From Plotosus lineatus (Eukaryota > Chordata > Actinopteri > Siluriformes > Plotosidae): a DNA stretch of 64,000 bases. The DNA is taken from NCBI GenBank assembly GCA_024760905.1, contig CM045731.1, forward strand, positions 53,271,501 through 53,335,500, read 5' to 3'. The position numbers and the translations under genes were made by a program. The notes beneath the pieces were generated by a model that worked only from the letters and a program-made list of their open reading frames with translations, did not search any database and was not told the origin of the DNA. Numbering within the stretch: the stretch's first letter is position 1; every line of letters begins with the position of its first letter. Below are positions 45,094 through 55,954 of the stretch, in pieces.

Positions 45094-47687
45094 TCACACA
45101 AACACCATGATGTCCTTAAGTTCCTTGCGTGAAAGCTTAGGTACGGTGGCATCTGGAGCGGGGTAGCCGACAGGAAGAAGCATGAGCAGCTTCTCATTGG
45201 CTGGCCGTCGGAGGAGGACACGGAGCTGCGGCCCACAGTTTAGAGGTGTCGAAGTCACCGTCACCAGACCCACGTTCTGAGGTTTAGAGAAGCAGAATAT
45301 GAACAGTCATTTCATTCATGCACCAACCTGCAAAATTCTCTATTAGGGTCTCAGGGAGACTGGAGACTATCTCAGCCAACAGTGGGTGAAGTCATTGCAC
45401 ACCCTGAACACCTCATCAGCCCACTAATTGCAATGGCAAGACACATGCACGCAACCATACACACTCACACCTAGTGTCAATTTGAAACAGCCAGTTAGCT
45501 TAATGTGTGTGTTTTTGGACTGTTGGAGGAAACCAGTTTACCCAGAGGAAACCCACGCAAGCACAGGGAAACTCAACACAAACTCCACACACAAACACCC
45601 TTACTGAGTCTGGGATTCGGACGCAGGACCTTGCTGTAAGACTACCCCAACGTGCTGCCCGAATATCACCAGATAAAACAAAAAGTGTGACCCACAGGGT
45701 GTATGTCTTTGTTTAAGTTTTCTTCACACCTGTAGAGCTGCCAGGAGGAGGCCACATGAGATGGACACACTAATCTCATTGTAGTAGTGAGTCTTTTTCT
45801 TTCCATCCGCCGTTATTCCATACGTCTGCTTAAAGATGAGGATCAGATATGGCGCAGTGTCGAGGTAATCCTTCACCCAGTTAGTCCTGTACAATTAATA
45901 TTATAGTTTCAAACTTAGTGCGTTTGTTGGAATTCTCTCGTTATATCTTTATAGCAATTTATCTTAATAATATATCTTTTTCTCATGTCTATATTATACA
46001 ATACTGTACATCCCTGTTCATTTAATTGCTGTTTGCAATATTTACAATGCACTGTCACTGTAATTTTCCCACTACATCCATCCATCCATCCATCCATCCA
46101 TCTTTTTGTCATTGCCATTACAAGGTTTAACCATAAGAGGATGCCAGTGCTTCAGAAAATTGGTATGAAAATTGGAATTTGGTGTGTGTGTGTGTGTGTG
46201 TGTGTGTTGAGGGAGGTTTATTTGTGACCCAAAGTCAGGGGTCAGCAACCTTTGCCATTCAAAGAGCCATTTGGACCCGTTTTCCACATTAAAGAAAACA
46301 CTGGGAGCCACGAATCCTTTTTTGACATTTAAAATCAAATAGCACTGCATATACTGTTTTCCCCCTTTTTCCTTCATGTTAATATAAAACAATAATATGT
46401 TGCATTGATTTAAACGACTTCAGAGACAATTAAATTACAATTCTGCTTGCAACAAAAACATTTAGATTAAAAAAAAAAAAAATCGCCAGTCTCCCTGCGA
46501 CCCGAATTAGGATTAAGTGGTTCAGAAAATGAATGAATGTGTTCGAGTCCTTCTTGTATTTTTATAAAGAAAAAGAATATCTGTCCCACGAAGCATGGGA
46601 CGGGTACAGCCAGATGTGTTAACAGGTTGGGTATCTACCTCACCATCCCTTCATGGGACCTTCTTTATTCGTTATATAAATGTTGTTTTGTCATAGTTTT
46701 AATTTCCAAAAACGACAGCAACACAGAAAAGTATATGAAGACTTATTTTAAGAAGGAGCCTGCTGAACATTCTTTTAAATAATATTAATGCTTAATGCTG
46801 CACTGAACGCCCCATTCCCAGAGTGGAGACCGAACCACACCCAGTCTTATATTTTGTCTCTGGGAGGACAGTTATTTAATTCGGAGATTGCTGTGCATAA
46901 ACAAATCTCATCCACCGTCTCTTACTTCAGCTGTGATTTCCGTTCCTGGATAACAAACCCCAGCGGCGGAAAAAATCTCTGGCTCGCCGCGCTGCTGCTT
47001 GCCATTTAGGGCTCTTTTATATTTATTTGGTGTGGGTGGGGTTATTTTGCGTGTGTGTTCTTGTGGACACACACAAAATCACCCTACCCACACCAAATAA
47101 ATATCTGTCCACACCTGTGACTGTTAATTTTCATCTATATAATTTTCAACCCTAAAAGAGCATTTTTGGAAGGGTACCCACATCATTCAGGTGAAAGCTG
47201 GTTTAACTGTCTCACCCCTGGAAGCCTGAAGAGCTTCCAATGTGAGTAAATAAGCCCCTTGTGGTGCACTCGTCGGCCTCCGTAAAGTATAACATTATTT
47301 TGAAAAGCCACGGAGCCACACCAGAGAGGTGAAAGAGCCGCATGCGGCTCCAGAGCCGTGGGTTGCTGACCCTGCCCTAAGCTAACAACCACACACACAT
47401 AAACACTAGTACAGTGGTACCTCACTTTATGAAATGAATCCGTTCTGGAGCCTTTTTCGTAACCTGCATTTTTTCATAAATTGAACTGCATTTTATATGC
47501 AAAACATTCGTTCCAAGGCTCTCAATACTACCCCATAAACCCTTTAAAAATTATAAAAGCAGACCTTTTAAGACCTCCTTCTGCTTCAAAATCGTACCGA
47601 TGCTAGACGGGTTTGACCGTATTCCTTTTTGATATCATTCGAGCCCGTTTCTTCTTCTCACTCGAATCGGAAATCACATGCACGCGC

Positions 47688-47776
<89 letters not shown>

Positions 47777-48436
47777 TGTGCGTGTGTGTGTTGTCCATGT
47801 CTTCTTAGCAGAGTTATAATCTTACAAATGTTTATGGAAGGTTAAAAGCCTGAGTCAAGAAATAAAGCATAAAACAACTCTGTCCTTTACACGAAAAGCA
47901 TCATGGTAGATTCAACTCATAGTCAATGGGAGGTAGCTGCATCATCCCTCATAGCCAATGGGATCCCTGTCCAAGATGGCGTCCGGTGGACCTGTCCAAG
48001 ATGGCGCTCGAGTGAAGGCAACAGCAGGGGCGGGATGTTTGAACATCATTGATGGGAGAGCAGCTCATGCATTGTTTGAATGGCGCGTTTGAATTTTTAA
48101 GATGGCGCTTTCGTAACGTGAGCTTTCCGTTTGGTGAGACTTTCGTAAAGTAAGGTACCACTGTATGTCTATCTTTGAGGGGACACTCGTTCCCTAAACA
48201 CTTACCCCAACCTTAATCATCACAACTAAAGGCCTAACCCCAACCCTTATCCTAACCCTAGTCTAAACATGGTTTTAGGGTTCAATTTAGAATTATGTTT
48301 AGACTAGGGTTAGGACAAGGGTTGGGGCCTCACTTTTTCAAAGGGAGGACCAACCAAAATATCCTCACTTCCCAAAAAATGACCTCAGTTTACTGGTTAG
48401 AAATGTGCTCTGGTCTTCAATATGTAGCAAGTACAG

Positions 48437-48506
<70 letters not shown>

Positions 48507-48690
48507 GCACATACACTCTCTCTCTTTACCGGAGTCTACGCAGGTCATGAACCCATTTATCTCCCATCCTCTGTTTGTAGTTGATCTCTTCCTCTTCTTC
48601 TACAATCTCTCGGATCTTATGTTTGGTCTCAGCATCAGCCACCACCACAAATGTCCATGGCTCGGTGTGAGCACCACTTGGCGCCGTGCC

Positions 48691-48740
<50 letters not shown>

Positions 48741-49294
48741 CTATTTGAGTTCCTGTTGCTGTTGTGTTAAGTTACAGTTACCATGTGGTGACTCTCTGTG
48801 CTTGTATGAGTTTCCTCCAGATACCTGCAGAGCGTATCACATTATTGATCACTTCCCGAGGGACAGGCTCGGGGCTGATAAAGCGGACCGTCCGGCGCCC
48901 ATTCAGGAGGGTGTGGAAGTGTTTGGAGCGCTCCAGCATTTCTTCCTCAGGGTAACGATGAGGACAGTATGGAACAGAGGGGACATCTTCAGGATCTGCA
49001 TCCACCCAATCGTCTTCATCTACAATGAAGGAAAACGTGACAAACTGAAAATGTGGCCATTTGATTATTAGTCAAACACGTAGTAATTTTTGACAATAGA
49101 AATACTGTACATAATATCTCCAAACCACTGTGCTAGAATTTGCCCTATACTTAATTGTTATAACTGTAACACAATCAGAAGAACTCACTTTCTCACAGAC
49201 TCATTTTCCAAATCCTATTAAAATGGCTGGGAGGCTAGAGCCTATCTCAGCCAACACTGATGAAGACAGGGTATACCCTGAACAGCTCACCAGT

Positions 49295-49348
<54 letters not shown>

Positions 49349-50465
49349 CCATTCACTCTCAAAATGTGGAACAACCAATTAGTCCAGTGTGCATGTTTTT
49401 GGACTGTAGGAGGAAACCGCAACACTCAGATGAAACCCATGCAATAAAAGGGACAACTAGCAAACTCCTTATAGAAATGCCTTTATCAAGCACAGGACTC
49501 GAACCCTCTTGGGCCTTCTTGCTGTGAGATGGACGTGCTTACCACAATGCCACCGGCTACTACCAATCTGAAGCAATATCTCATAAGTCATTAATATCAT
49601 GTCATAAATCTGTGAATGGTTTCTTGTGCAAGACATTTTGTTTTATTTTGTCCATTCCAACTGGAATGCAGATTCATGTCATTGACTTCAACTTGACTTC
49701 GAGTTCCTGACGTCAATGTCCTCTCAAAGCTTAAGCGTCCAAGGGTGGTTTAGAATAAATTTCTCGTGGAAAAATCCAACATTAATTCTAATACCTGGGA
49801 ACTACACAAAATATCATTCATCATTCATTTTCTGTAACCGTTTAATCCTAATTGGGGTTGCAGGGAGGCTGGTGCCCATCTCAGCGAACTCCAGGCGAGG
49901 GTAGAGTACTGTACACCCTGGACAGCTCACCAGGCCATCGCAGGGTAGAAACACACTGATGGCTTTGCACCTACTCTTGTCAAAAGTCAACAATGGTTCT
50001 TTTACATGCCTCACACCTAATTAGCTCCACGGGGGTGGGGGGGGGGGGGGGCATTGACAACCTGTGGTGAGTGGGGATTGAACCCACAACCTCAGGATCA
50101 GTGATCCAGCACCCATACCACTAGGCCACCACTGTCCAGGAAGATAAGTTGTAAACGCTAAATACACAACGCGGATAGGAATTCCGATTCATTTCACTGA
50201 GTCGACTCAGCACATCCCAGATAATTTCGGTCAATACTTTTGAATTGGTGGCGTTATTATTACCTTCATGCGTGTATAAATCATGAGGGCATTCACACAC
50301 AGGCTGAAAGAACAACAATAGTGTGGCATACTGTATTTTTAAACAAATAGCCACGAGTCAGTTTATATGGCTCACTTAAAAATATCCGAATCAAAGAGTC
50401 GACTCGTTCGAAAAGAATTACTGTACATTCCCTCTCCGTATACAAGGCGGGTTCCCCCCATCCAA

Positions 50466-50511
<46 letters not shown>

Positions 50512-50850
50512 GAACATCAGTTTGCAGAATAAGATTCATATACGGCTTATTTATAATTTAATTTATGTGCAATTATAATATTTTTAATTTGCTATAATTC
50601 ATGGTTTCCAATTAAAATTGGCGGTAAAACATGACACGGTCCGGTTCGTACCATTTTCTCTACCGATGTTCTGGGTGTTGTCTTGCAGGTCCTCGTCCAC
50701 CCACGGCCTGGATTCTTCCCCCTTGCCCCCGCTGCTGGAAGATCTCTGGGCTGAGGAAGACTTCGGCCCACGCTGCGTTTTAATGATGAAGGTGATGATG
50801 ACGCACAGGATCGCCAGGAACACTGGAGTTAGAGTGGAAATGAGATCCAT
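45094..50850 (-). CDS. iyd: Iodotyrosine deiodinase (iodotyrosine dehalogenase 1)
   Basis: Five coding exons (minus, 5' to 3'): 50850-50664, 49019-48825, 48689-48530, 45886-45730, 45276-45094 (TGA), total 882 nt, 293 aa, close to human IYD (289). The enzyme is an FMN-dependent nitroreductase-fold protein that removes iodide from mono- and diiodotyrosine in thyroid tissue so it can be reused. Residues about 6-24 form a hydrophobic N-terminal membrane anchor; RPWVDEDL (48-55) is a conserved linker motif. FMN/substrate blocks visible: [10 protein letters not shown] (103-112), [17 protein letters not shown] (128-144), [64 protein letters not shown]. Exon 3 is bracketed by two long (TG)n tracts. 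Intron 3 (45887-48529) contains a hAT and a Tigger copy. Human IYD also neighbours PPP1R14C. Confidence 0.96.
45335..45660 (-). repeat. SINE B copy in iyd intron 4
   Basis: Minus-strand SINE B: 'gggtctcagggagactggag', 'gcacaccctgaacacctcat', 'ggaggaaaccagtttaccca', 'ttgctgtaagactaccccaa'. It nearly fills the 453-base intron. Confidence 0.75.
46072..46107. repeat. (CATC)n microsatellite
   Basis: Seven to eight CATC units in iyd intron 3, followed at 46184-46208 by (GT)n. Confidence 0.9.
46236..47374. mobile_element. hAT non-autonomous element, second copy of the SINE-carrying family
   Basis: Ends CAGGGGTCAGCAACCTTTGC and (as reverse complement) CAGGGTCAGCAACCCACGGC. The 8-base flanks CCCAAAGT (46228-46235) and CCCTAAGC (47375-47382) agree at 6 of 8. 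Interior shares blocks with 26086-27652 in the opposite orientation ('ccagatgtgttaacaggttg', 'aaatctcatccac'). A 54-base SINE A tail (about 46484-46537) sits at the same junction as the inner SINE of that copy. Contains a perfect-looking hairpin at 47018-47102. Iyd intron 3. Confidence 0.85.
47412..48163. mobile_element. pogo/Tigger-like element, both ends present (copy 7)
   Basis: Left end CAGTGGTACCTCACTTTATG, right end AAAGTAAGGTACCACTG, TA on both sides (47410-47411, 48164-48165), 752 bases. Interior carries (TG)n at 47691-47790. It matches copy 3 in reverse orientation. Iyd intron 3. Confidence 0.88.
47691..47790. repeat. (TG)n microsatellite inside Tigger copy 7
   Basis: About 45 TG units with a few GA/TA/GC interruptions. 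Copy 3 has a short (CA)n at the matching place (17270-17288), so the tract expanded after insertion. Confidence 0.92.
48230..48330. repeat. Inverted repeat with telomere-like CCCTAA units
   Basis: Left arm 48230-48270 and right arm 48295-48330 are near-perfect reverse complements (both contain CCTAACCCTAGTCTAAACAT or its complement), separated by about 24 bases. Iyd intron 3. Confidence 0.75.
48439..48503. repeat. (CA)n, 25 bases downstream of the iyd exon 3 donor
   Basis: About 32 CA units. On the gene strand the donor GTAAAG is followed by GAGAGAGAGTGTATGTGCGTATG and then (TG)n. Confidence 0.95.
48692..48740. repeat. (CA)n forming the iyd exon 3 acceptor
   Basis: On the gene strand (TG)n of about 23 units ends TGTGTAAG|GCACGG, so the acceptor is preceded by a TG repeat and not by a normal pyrimidine tract. 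Confidence 0.95.
49220..49560 (-). repeat. SINE B copy with (CA)n, iyd intron 1
   Basis: Minus-strand SINE B from 'aatggctgggaggctagagc' to head 'cttaccacaatgccaccggc', with (CA)n of about 24 units at 49297-49345. Confidence 0.75.
49818..50140 (-). repeat. SINE A copy, iyd intron 1
   Basis: Full-length, tail CATTCATTTTCTGTAACCG at left, tRNA-like head at right (GGGATTGAACCCACAACCTC). Contains a G-rich run at about 50031-50051 where other copies have GGGG. Confidence 0.85.
50465..50509. repeat. (TAA)n microsatellite, iyd intron 1
   Basis: About 15 TAA units, about 155 bases downstream of the exon 1 donor on the gene strand. Confidence 0.95.
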
Positions 50851-51002
50851 GACACCGAGTTGAGGACAGGACATAGAACAGGAGACAGAACGGGACACGT
50901 GATAGGAGACAGTAGACAGGACACAGGAGCTGAGGAATGTTAGAAGCCTATTGGACTGTAAGAGGACAGAAAGGTTACATAGGTGGAACCTGTTAATGTT
51001 TC

Positions 51003-51005
51003 AAA

Positions 51006-51066
<61 letters not shown>
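51003..51066. repeat. (TC)n(AC)n microsatellite
   Basis: About 12 TC then 18 AC units some 150 bases upstream of the iyd start codon. The iyd promoter would lie in this region, but no clear promoter motif was recognised. Confidence 0.9.
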
Positions 51067-51069
<3 letters not shown>

Positions 51070-51419
51070 CCTATCTATCTATTTTTTATGTTACTTTATC
51101 TCGACCTTTATCTCTTTCTCCTTGTGTTCAGGATATATACAACCCATATAGATTTTATAGATATAGATAGCACAGCCCTATAGATTTTATTATGTCACAA
51201 GAGCTGCAAAAAATGTGCAAATATACTCAGGAAAATTAACAGAAACTGTCTACAATCACATTAACAACAAAACAAGTCCTATTTTAAAAGACCCTTGCAC
51301 GAAAAAAACATTAAGGGGAAAAACACTCATGTACACATCAATCAACAAATCATATGCTGTAAAAACAATCCATGTGATAATGGACTTAACTAAAAATTAA
51401 ACTGATAGATTGATGGACT

Positions 51420-51423
<4 letters not shown>

Positions 51424-51481
<58 letters not shown>
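51424..51481. repeat. (TG)n microsatellite
   Basis: About 28 uninterrupted TG units in the iyd-ppp1r14c intergenic region. Confidence 0.95.
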
Positions 51482-51484
<3 letters not shown>

Positions 51485-51799
51485 AAGGGAGATTTTTGAC
51501 TAGTTCAAGAAGAAAAGTCCCACTACATCACATATGCTCTCTGATAAATTAATATGAGAGTGAAAGGCACTTAAAAAGCTCTGGGTTGCTGATTCTTGGT
51601 GTGGGGTTCTGCTGCTACTGAACCAAGCAATGCTCGAAACTCAAAACTGCTCAGTAGTTCCACCGTAATTTGAAATATAAGTCGGTCTGGATCAGACCAT
51701 CTGCCACGTTCCGTACATGTGAACATACCTGCCTTTTTATGATACAAAGCAATTTATAATAAAAACTCACCTAGACTCCGTAAAGTCCAAATGTGTGTC

Positions 51800-52136
51800 T
51801 TCCTTTCGGCATTTTTCCCTTTTACTCAGGAGTCGCCACAGCGAATCATCTGATTCGCACGTTTTTTGATTTTGGCAGAGGTTTTTACGTCGGATGCCCT
51901 TCCTGTCACAACCCTTTTAGCAAGGGACAGAAACACGCTGACGACTTTGCAGCTACTCTTTACAAAAGTCAGCAATGGTTCTTTTACATGCCTCTCACCA
52001 TAGACAGTGAGAGACATGGCCCGCCTTTGATAACCCAGTTGGCCGCACTGGGGGGAAACCTTGTGGAGAGTGGGACTCGAACCCCCAACCTTTGGATCAG
52101 CGATCCAGCGCCCTATACCACTAGACCACCACTGCC
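51800..52136 (-). repeat. SINE A copy with the GGCGACCCC-type tail
   Basis: Minus orientation: 'ggcatttttccctttt', 'ggagtcgccacagcg', 'aggtttttacgtcggatgcc', then shared body and tRNA-like head (GTGGGACTCGAACCCCCAAC). This tail differs from the L2-like tail of other SINE A copies. Confidence 0.85.
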
Positions 52137-52212
52137 TGAAAAAGACTGAAAAAGTCCAAATAATTGTTTAGAAATATACGTTGGGCTTAATATAAAATGC
52201 ATGTGAATTCAC

Positions 52213-52515
52213 GAAGGGCGGCACGGTGGCGGATAGGTTAGCACGTCCGCCTCACAGCAAGAGGGGTTCGATTCCCGGGCTGAGCGAGGGCATTTCTCAG
52301 TAGAATTTGGATGTTCTTCCCGTGATTGTATGGGTTTCCTCTGGGTAGTCTGATTTCCTCCTACAGTTCAAAGACATGCACAGTAGGCTAAGTGACCAAT
52401 TTAACCCCTAGGAGTGAGTGTAAGTGAGTGTGTTTGCCCTGCGATGGCCTGGTGAGTTGTTCAGGGTGTACTCAGCCCTCGCCCTTAGTCAGCTAGGAAC
52501 CTAATTAGGTTTACA
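52213..52515 (+). repeat. SINE B, best-preserved head
   Basis: Starts GGGCGGCACGGTGGCGGATA and contains GGGGTTCGATTCCCGGGCTG (tRNA-like B box), 'gtgattgtatgggtttcctc', 'ccctgcgatggcctggtgag' and 'ttgttcagggtgtactcagc'. The 3' region is shared with SINE A. Confidence 0.8.
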
Positions 52516-52794
52516 GTACCAGTAAGCATCTTTGAAAATCAAACAATTCATGAGAAGTATATTAAAGATATTTCTCCGATCTAATATGTACATTTAGACG
52601 TCATGGTTTCCCAATACAGGAAAATAAATAATCTGCTTTTAGACATCGTTGCTCAGTAAACAGATTGTGATACTGTAATGATGCTATAAGGACACTGATG
52701 CTGTTTATAGAATTTAAAAAAACATAAAAACACTCACATCAAATATGTACATGAGTCCATTTCCTAATATAAATTATAATTCTAATAATCAATC

Positions 52795-53062
52795 ACGACT
52801 CATCAGGCCAGTGCTTATTCCTGGTTTCTGTAGCATGAAGCTACCAGGAGTTCAACTCGTCCTGGATGGGATGCTAGTCCATCATAGGTTACCTTCCCAG
52901 TATATTTTTACTGGTATCCATTTATACTGCTGGGTGAACAAAGGCACACTTGTGGTTAAGACCTTGCCCGGGGGTCTTAGCACAGTGGGGGTCTCACTGG
53001 GATTGGAACACACAACCTCCTGATCATGAGCCCACCACCCTAACCACTATGCCACTATCCTA
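52795..53062 (-). repeat. tRNA-headed SINE, family C
   Basis: Minus-strand family C, complete: 'cctggatgggatgctagtcc', 'ccatttatactgctgggtga', head 'ctaaccactatgccactatc'. Confidence 0.78.
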
Positions 53063-53383
53063 ATACTATAATCCACTAATAATAAATGTGTGTTTTAGTG
53101 TTTGTGGTTAAAATGATATGCAGTCTGTTCACTTCCAGCCCTGAGGGGAGGTCGTTGTTTGTATGCATCGGAGTTGTTGTTTTGACAGCCTGCTCTCTCA
53201 CTCACGTAGGAAAAAGTTTGAATAGAAAAATAGAATAAGTAAGAAGAGCCGGACAGTTTTGCCATCATTTGTTTTGGACTGATGTTTATAGGTCTGTAAC
53301 AGAGAGCAGGTTCATGAAAGTTTTTCGGATGTAAAAGGTGTGAAGGCAATTCATTTTACAAATGGATAATTGTTGCAGTTGCA

Positions 53384-53570
53384 CAGTGGCACACATTCAC
53401 CTCACAGCAAGAAAGTCATAGGTTTGAGTCTCAAACTTGGTGAGGGCGTTTCTGTTTCAAGTTGCATGTTCTTCTTGTGCTTGCAGGGGTTCCTCTGGGT
53501 ACTCTGGTTTCCTCCCACAATCCAAAAACAGAAAGCACAGTCGACTAATTGGCTGTTTCAAATTGACCCT

Positions 53571-53635
<65 letters not shown>

Positions 53636-53636
53636 T

Positions 53637-53674
<38 letters not shown>

Positions 53675-53675
53675 A
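53384..53675 (+). repeat. SINE B copy ending in (GT)n(GA)n
   Basis: 'cacctcacagcaagaaagtc', 'gttcctctgggtactctggt', then (GT)n at 53575-53622 and (GA)n at 53623-53673 in place of the 3' part. 53676-54310 shows no feature I recognise. Confidence 0.7.
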
Positions 53676-54317
53676 TATGGCCTTACCCCCAGCACTAAAT
53701 CAAATTAGAACAGTTAACAGCCTTTCCAAATGTCCAAGGTCTGACCTCAGTCAAACATTAAAGCTTAATAACAGCTAATATCAATAATTAATATCTAATA
53801 TTTAATAGCATCCCGAGATGAGGATTACTGATGGTATTTTAGGGTCTTCTGAGCTTGCATTTATTGATGAATCTCCAATCTCCAGTCAGAATGGGGGGGA
53901 AAGCATCTTTCCTGTGAATCCATGCCATTTCCCAGCCCATGAAATATTAATAGACCGTCAGAGTGAGTTTCCCCTCATCCTTCAGTCTCCTGAATGCATT
54001 TCCATAATAAATATCAAAGCTGACAGTTAAATTTTGTTGTTGTGATGTCTGCTCTTCATTAGTGACAATTAAATCACATCAGGCTTCAGGAGGTTTAATG
54101 CATATAATCTCGTTTATAAATGCATGAGAATTTCTACCAATGCACATTTTAGTGTTACGTCCCATCTCAGTGAGCAATTTCATGCCCTCAAGTCAGTAAA
54201 AAAAAGATCCTCAGTACTGATTTACAAATTACATAAATAAATAATAATAATAGAATGAAGATGACGAATGTACCTTTAAGTTTTAAATTAAGCAAACAAT
54301 TTGTTTAACCCCCCAAC

Positions 54318-54682
54318 CCAGTGCAGCTAACTGGGTTATCAAAGGCCGGCCATGTCTCTCACTGTCCATGGTGAGAGGCAGGTAAAAGAACCATTGCTGA
54401 CTTTCGTAAAGAGTAGCTGCAAAGCCATCAGCGTGTTTCTGTCTTGCAAAAGGGTTGTGTCAGGAAGGGCTTTCGACGTAAAAACCTATGTAAAAGAACC
54501 ATTGCTGACTTTTATCAAGAGTAGGCGGCATAGCCGTCAGCATGTTTATGACCTGCGATGGCCTGGTGAGCTGTCCCGGGTCTATTCTGTCCTCATGAAG
54601 AGTTTGCTGAGATGGGCACCAGCCTCCCCATGACCCTAATTAGGATTAATTGGTTCAGAGAATGAATGAATGAATGAATTTG
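54318..54682 (+). repeat. Chimeric SINE A carrying both tail types
   Basis: Body ('gtgcagctaactgggttatc') leads into the GGCGACCCC-type tail start ('gtcaggaagggctttcgacg', 'taaaaacctatg'). The body segment 'gtaaaagaaccattgctgac' then begins again and continues into the L2-like tail ending GAATGAATGAATGAAT. Confidence 0.8.
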
Positions 54683-54824
54683 TTTATGGTATTTATTAAC
54701 CATTTGGAGATTAACAATGAGTGATTTCAGTGATTATCATTTATTGCAATAACTTAATAGCTATATGGACTATAGACAAACACACAGAAATAAATTTTAT
54801 TTATTTATCTCTATCTATTGCTGG

Positions 54825-54929
54825 AAGGTGCAGCGGTTAACATGTCTGCCTCACACCAAGGAGTTATTGAGTTCAGGTCCCAGGCTTGACTTCAGGTTCA
54901 TTAGCTGTTCCAAATTGTCCCAGGTGCAA

Positions 54930-54992
<63 letters not shown>

Positions 54993-55090
54993 GGCCCTGC
55001 AATGGTCTTACAAGATGTTTAAGGTGTACCATGCCTTTACTTAGAGTCAACAGAGATAGGACCAGCCTCCATGCCACTCTAATAGTAATT
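54825..55090 (+). repeat. SINE B copy with (TG)n
   Basis: Head 'aggtgcagcggttaacatgt', B-box-like 'agttcaggtcccaggc', (TG)n of about 28 units at 54932-54989, then 'ttggccctgcaatggtctta'. Confidence 0.65.
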
Positions 55091-55179
55091 ATTATATTGA
55101 AGAGTGCTTATTTGTAGACATTTTAACTGACATGGCGTTCCATACATTTGTACAAAAATATAATGATAATGATAATAGA

Positions 55180-55189
55180 AATTATTATT

Positions 55190-55232
<43 letters not shown>

Positions 55233-55275
55233 GTTATTATTATTATTATTATTACTGTATTATTATTATTATACT
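55180..55275. repeat. (TAA)n/(TTA)n microsatellite
   Basis: ATTATTATTAATAATAATA... switching to TTATTATTA; a self-complementary tract. 55276-55610 holds nothing I recognise. Confidence 0.92.
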
Positions 55276-55619
55276 GTATTCATATTATAATTGTTATGAG
55301 GCTGGTTTCTCTAGGGTTATTATCCATGTGATCAACAGAAATAGATTCAGAATATTCCAGGAAATGGACCATTAATTGCACTTATTATTCACATCTGGAG
55401 CTGCTATGTTCAGACTACATGACACTAGATCACTTATACGCGAATTTATGTTCTGCGATTGAGTTACCATTGTATTCCTTCTTTACTTCCACTTGAGGTT
55501 TATACACATGCAGTACAGATAGCAATGTCTCTTTTGGAAGAAAATGTCCACATTTCAGAATGGTTTTCCGAGGCTGCTGCACATTAGTAGAATTGCTGTA
55601 ATATATTTATACTGAAGAG

Positions 55620-55915
55620 TGGGGCAGTGGTGGTCTAGTGGTATAGGGCACTGGATCGCTGATCCTAAAGTTGGTGATTCGAGTCCCACTTTCCACAAGA
55701 TTGTCACTGTCCCCTCTTGCTGTCTATGGTGTGAGGCATGTAAAAGAACCATTGCTGACTTTCTTAAAGAGTAGCTGCAAAGCCGTCAGCGTGTTTCTGT
55801 CCCTTGCTAAAGGGTTATGTCAGGAAGGGCATCCGGCGTAAAAACCTATGCCAAATCGAACGTGCGGTTCATTCGCTGTGGCGACCCCTGAAAAAGGGAA
55901 AAAGCCAAAAGGAAA
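55620..55915 (+). repeat. SINE A copy with the GGCGACCCC-type tail
   Basis: Head GGGGCAGTGGTGGTCTAGTG with GATTCGAGTCCCACTTTCCA, body, then 'gtcaggaagggcatccggcg' and 'gtggcgacccctgaaaaagg'. Confidence 0.88.
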
Positions 55916-55954
55916 TCTCTCATTTGTACTGAAGAGTGTAGTCTAGGTACTGTG

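Noticed and set aside
48295..49071. 258-codon plus-strand ORF
   Set aside because: It is antisense to iyd exons 2 and 3 and stays open because of (CA)n repeats that encode HTHT. The minus-strand iyd reading is strongly supported.
53818..54030. 70-codon ORF, possible small protein or missing iyd/ppp1r14c exon
   Set aside because: No splice context or similarity to either neighbour was seen, and iyd is already complete.
55620..55700. Possible tRNA genes at the SINE heads
   Set aside because: The A- and B-box-like sequences are parts of dispersed SINE A, B and C copies and do not fold into complete cloverleafs in view.
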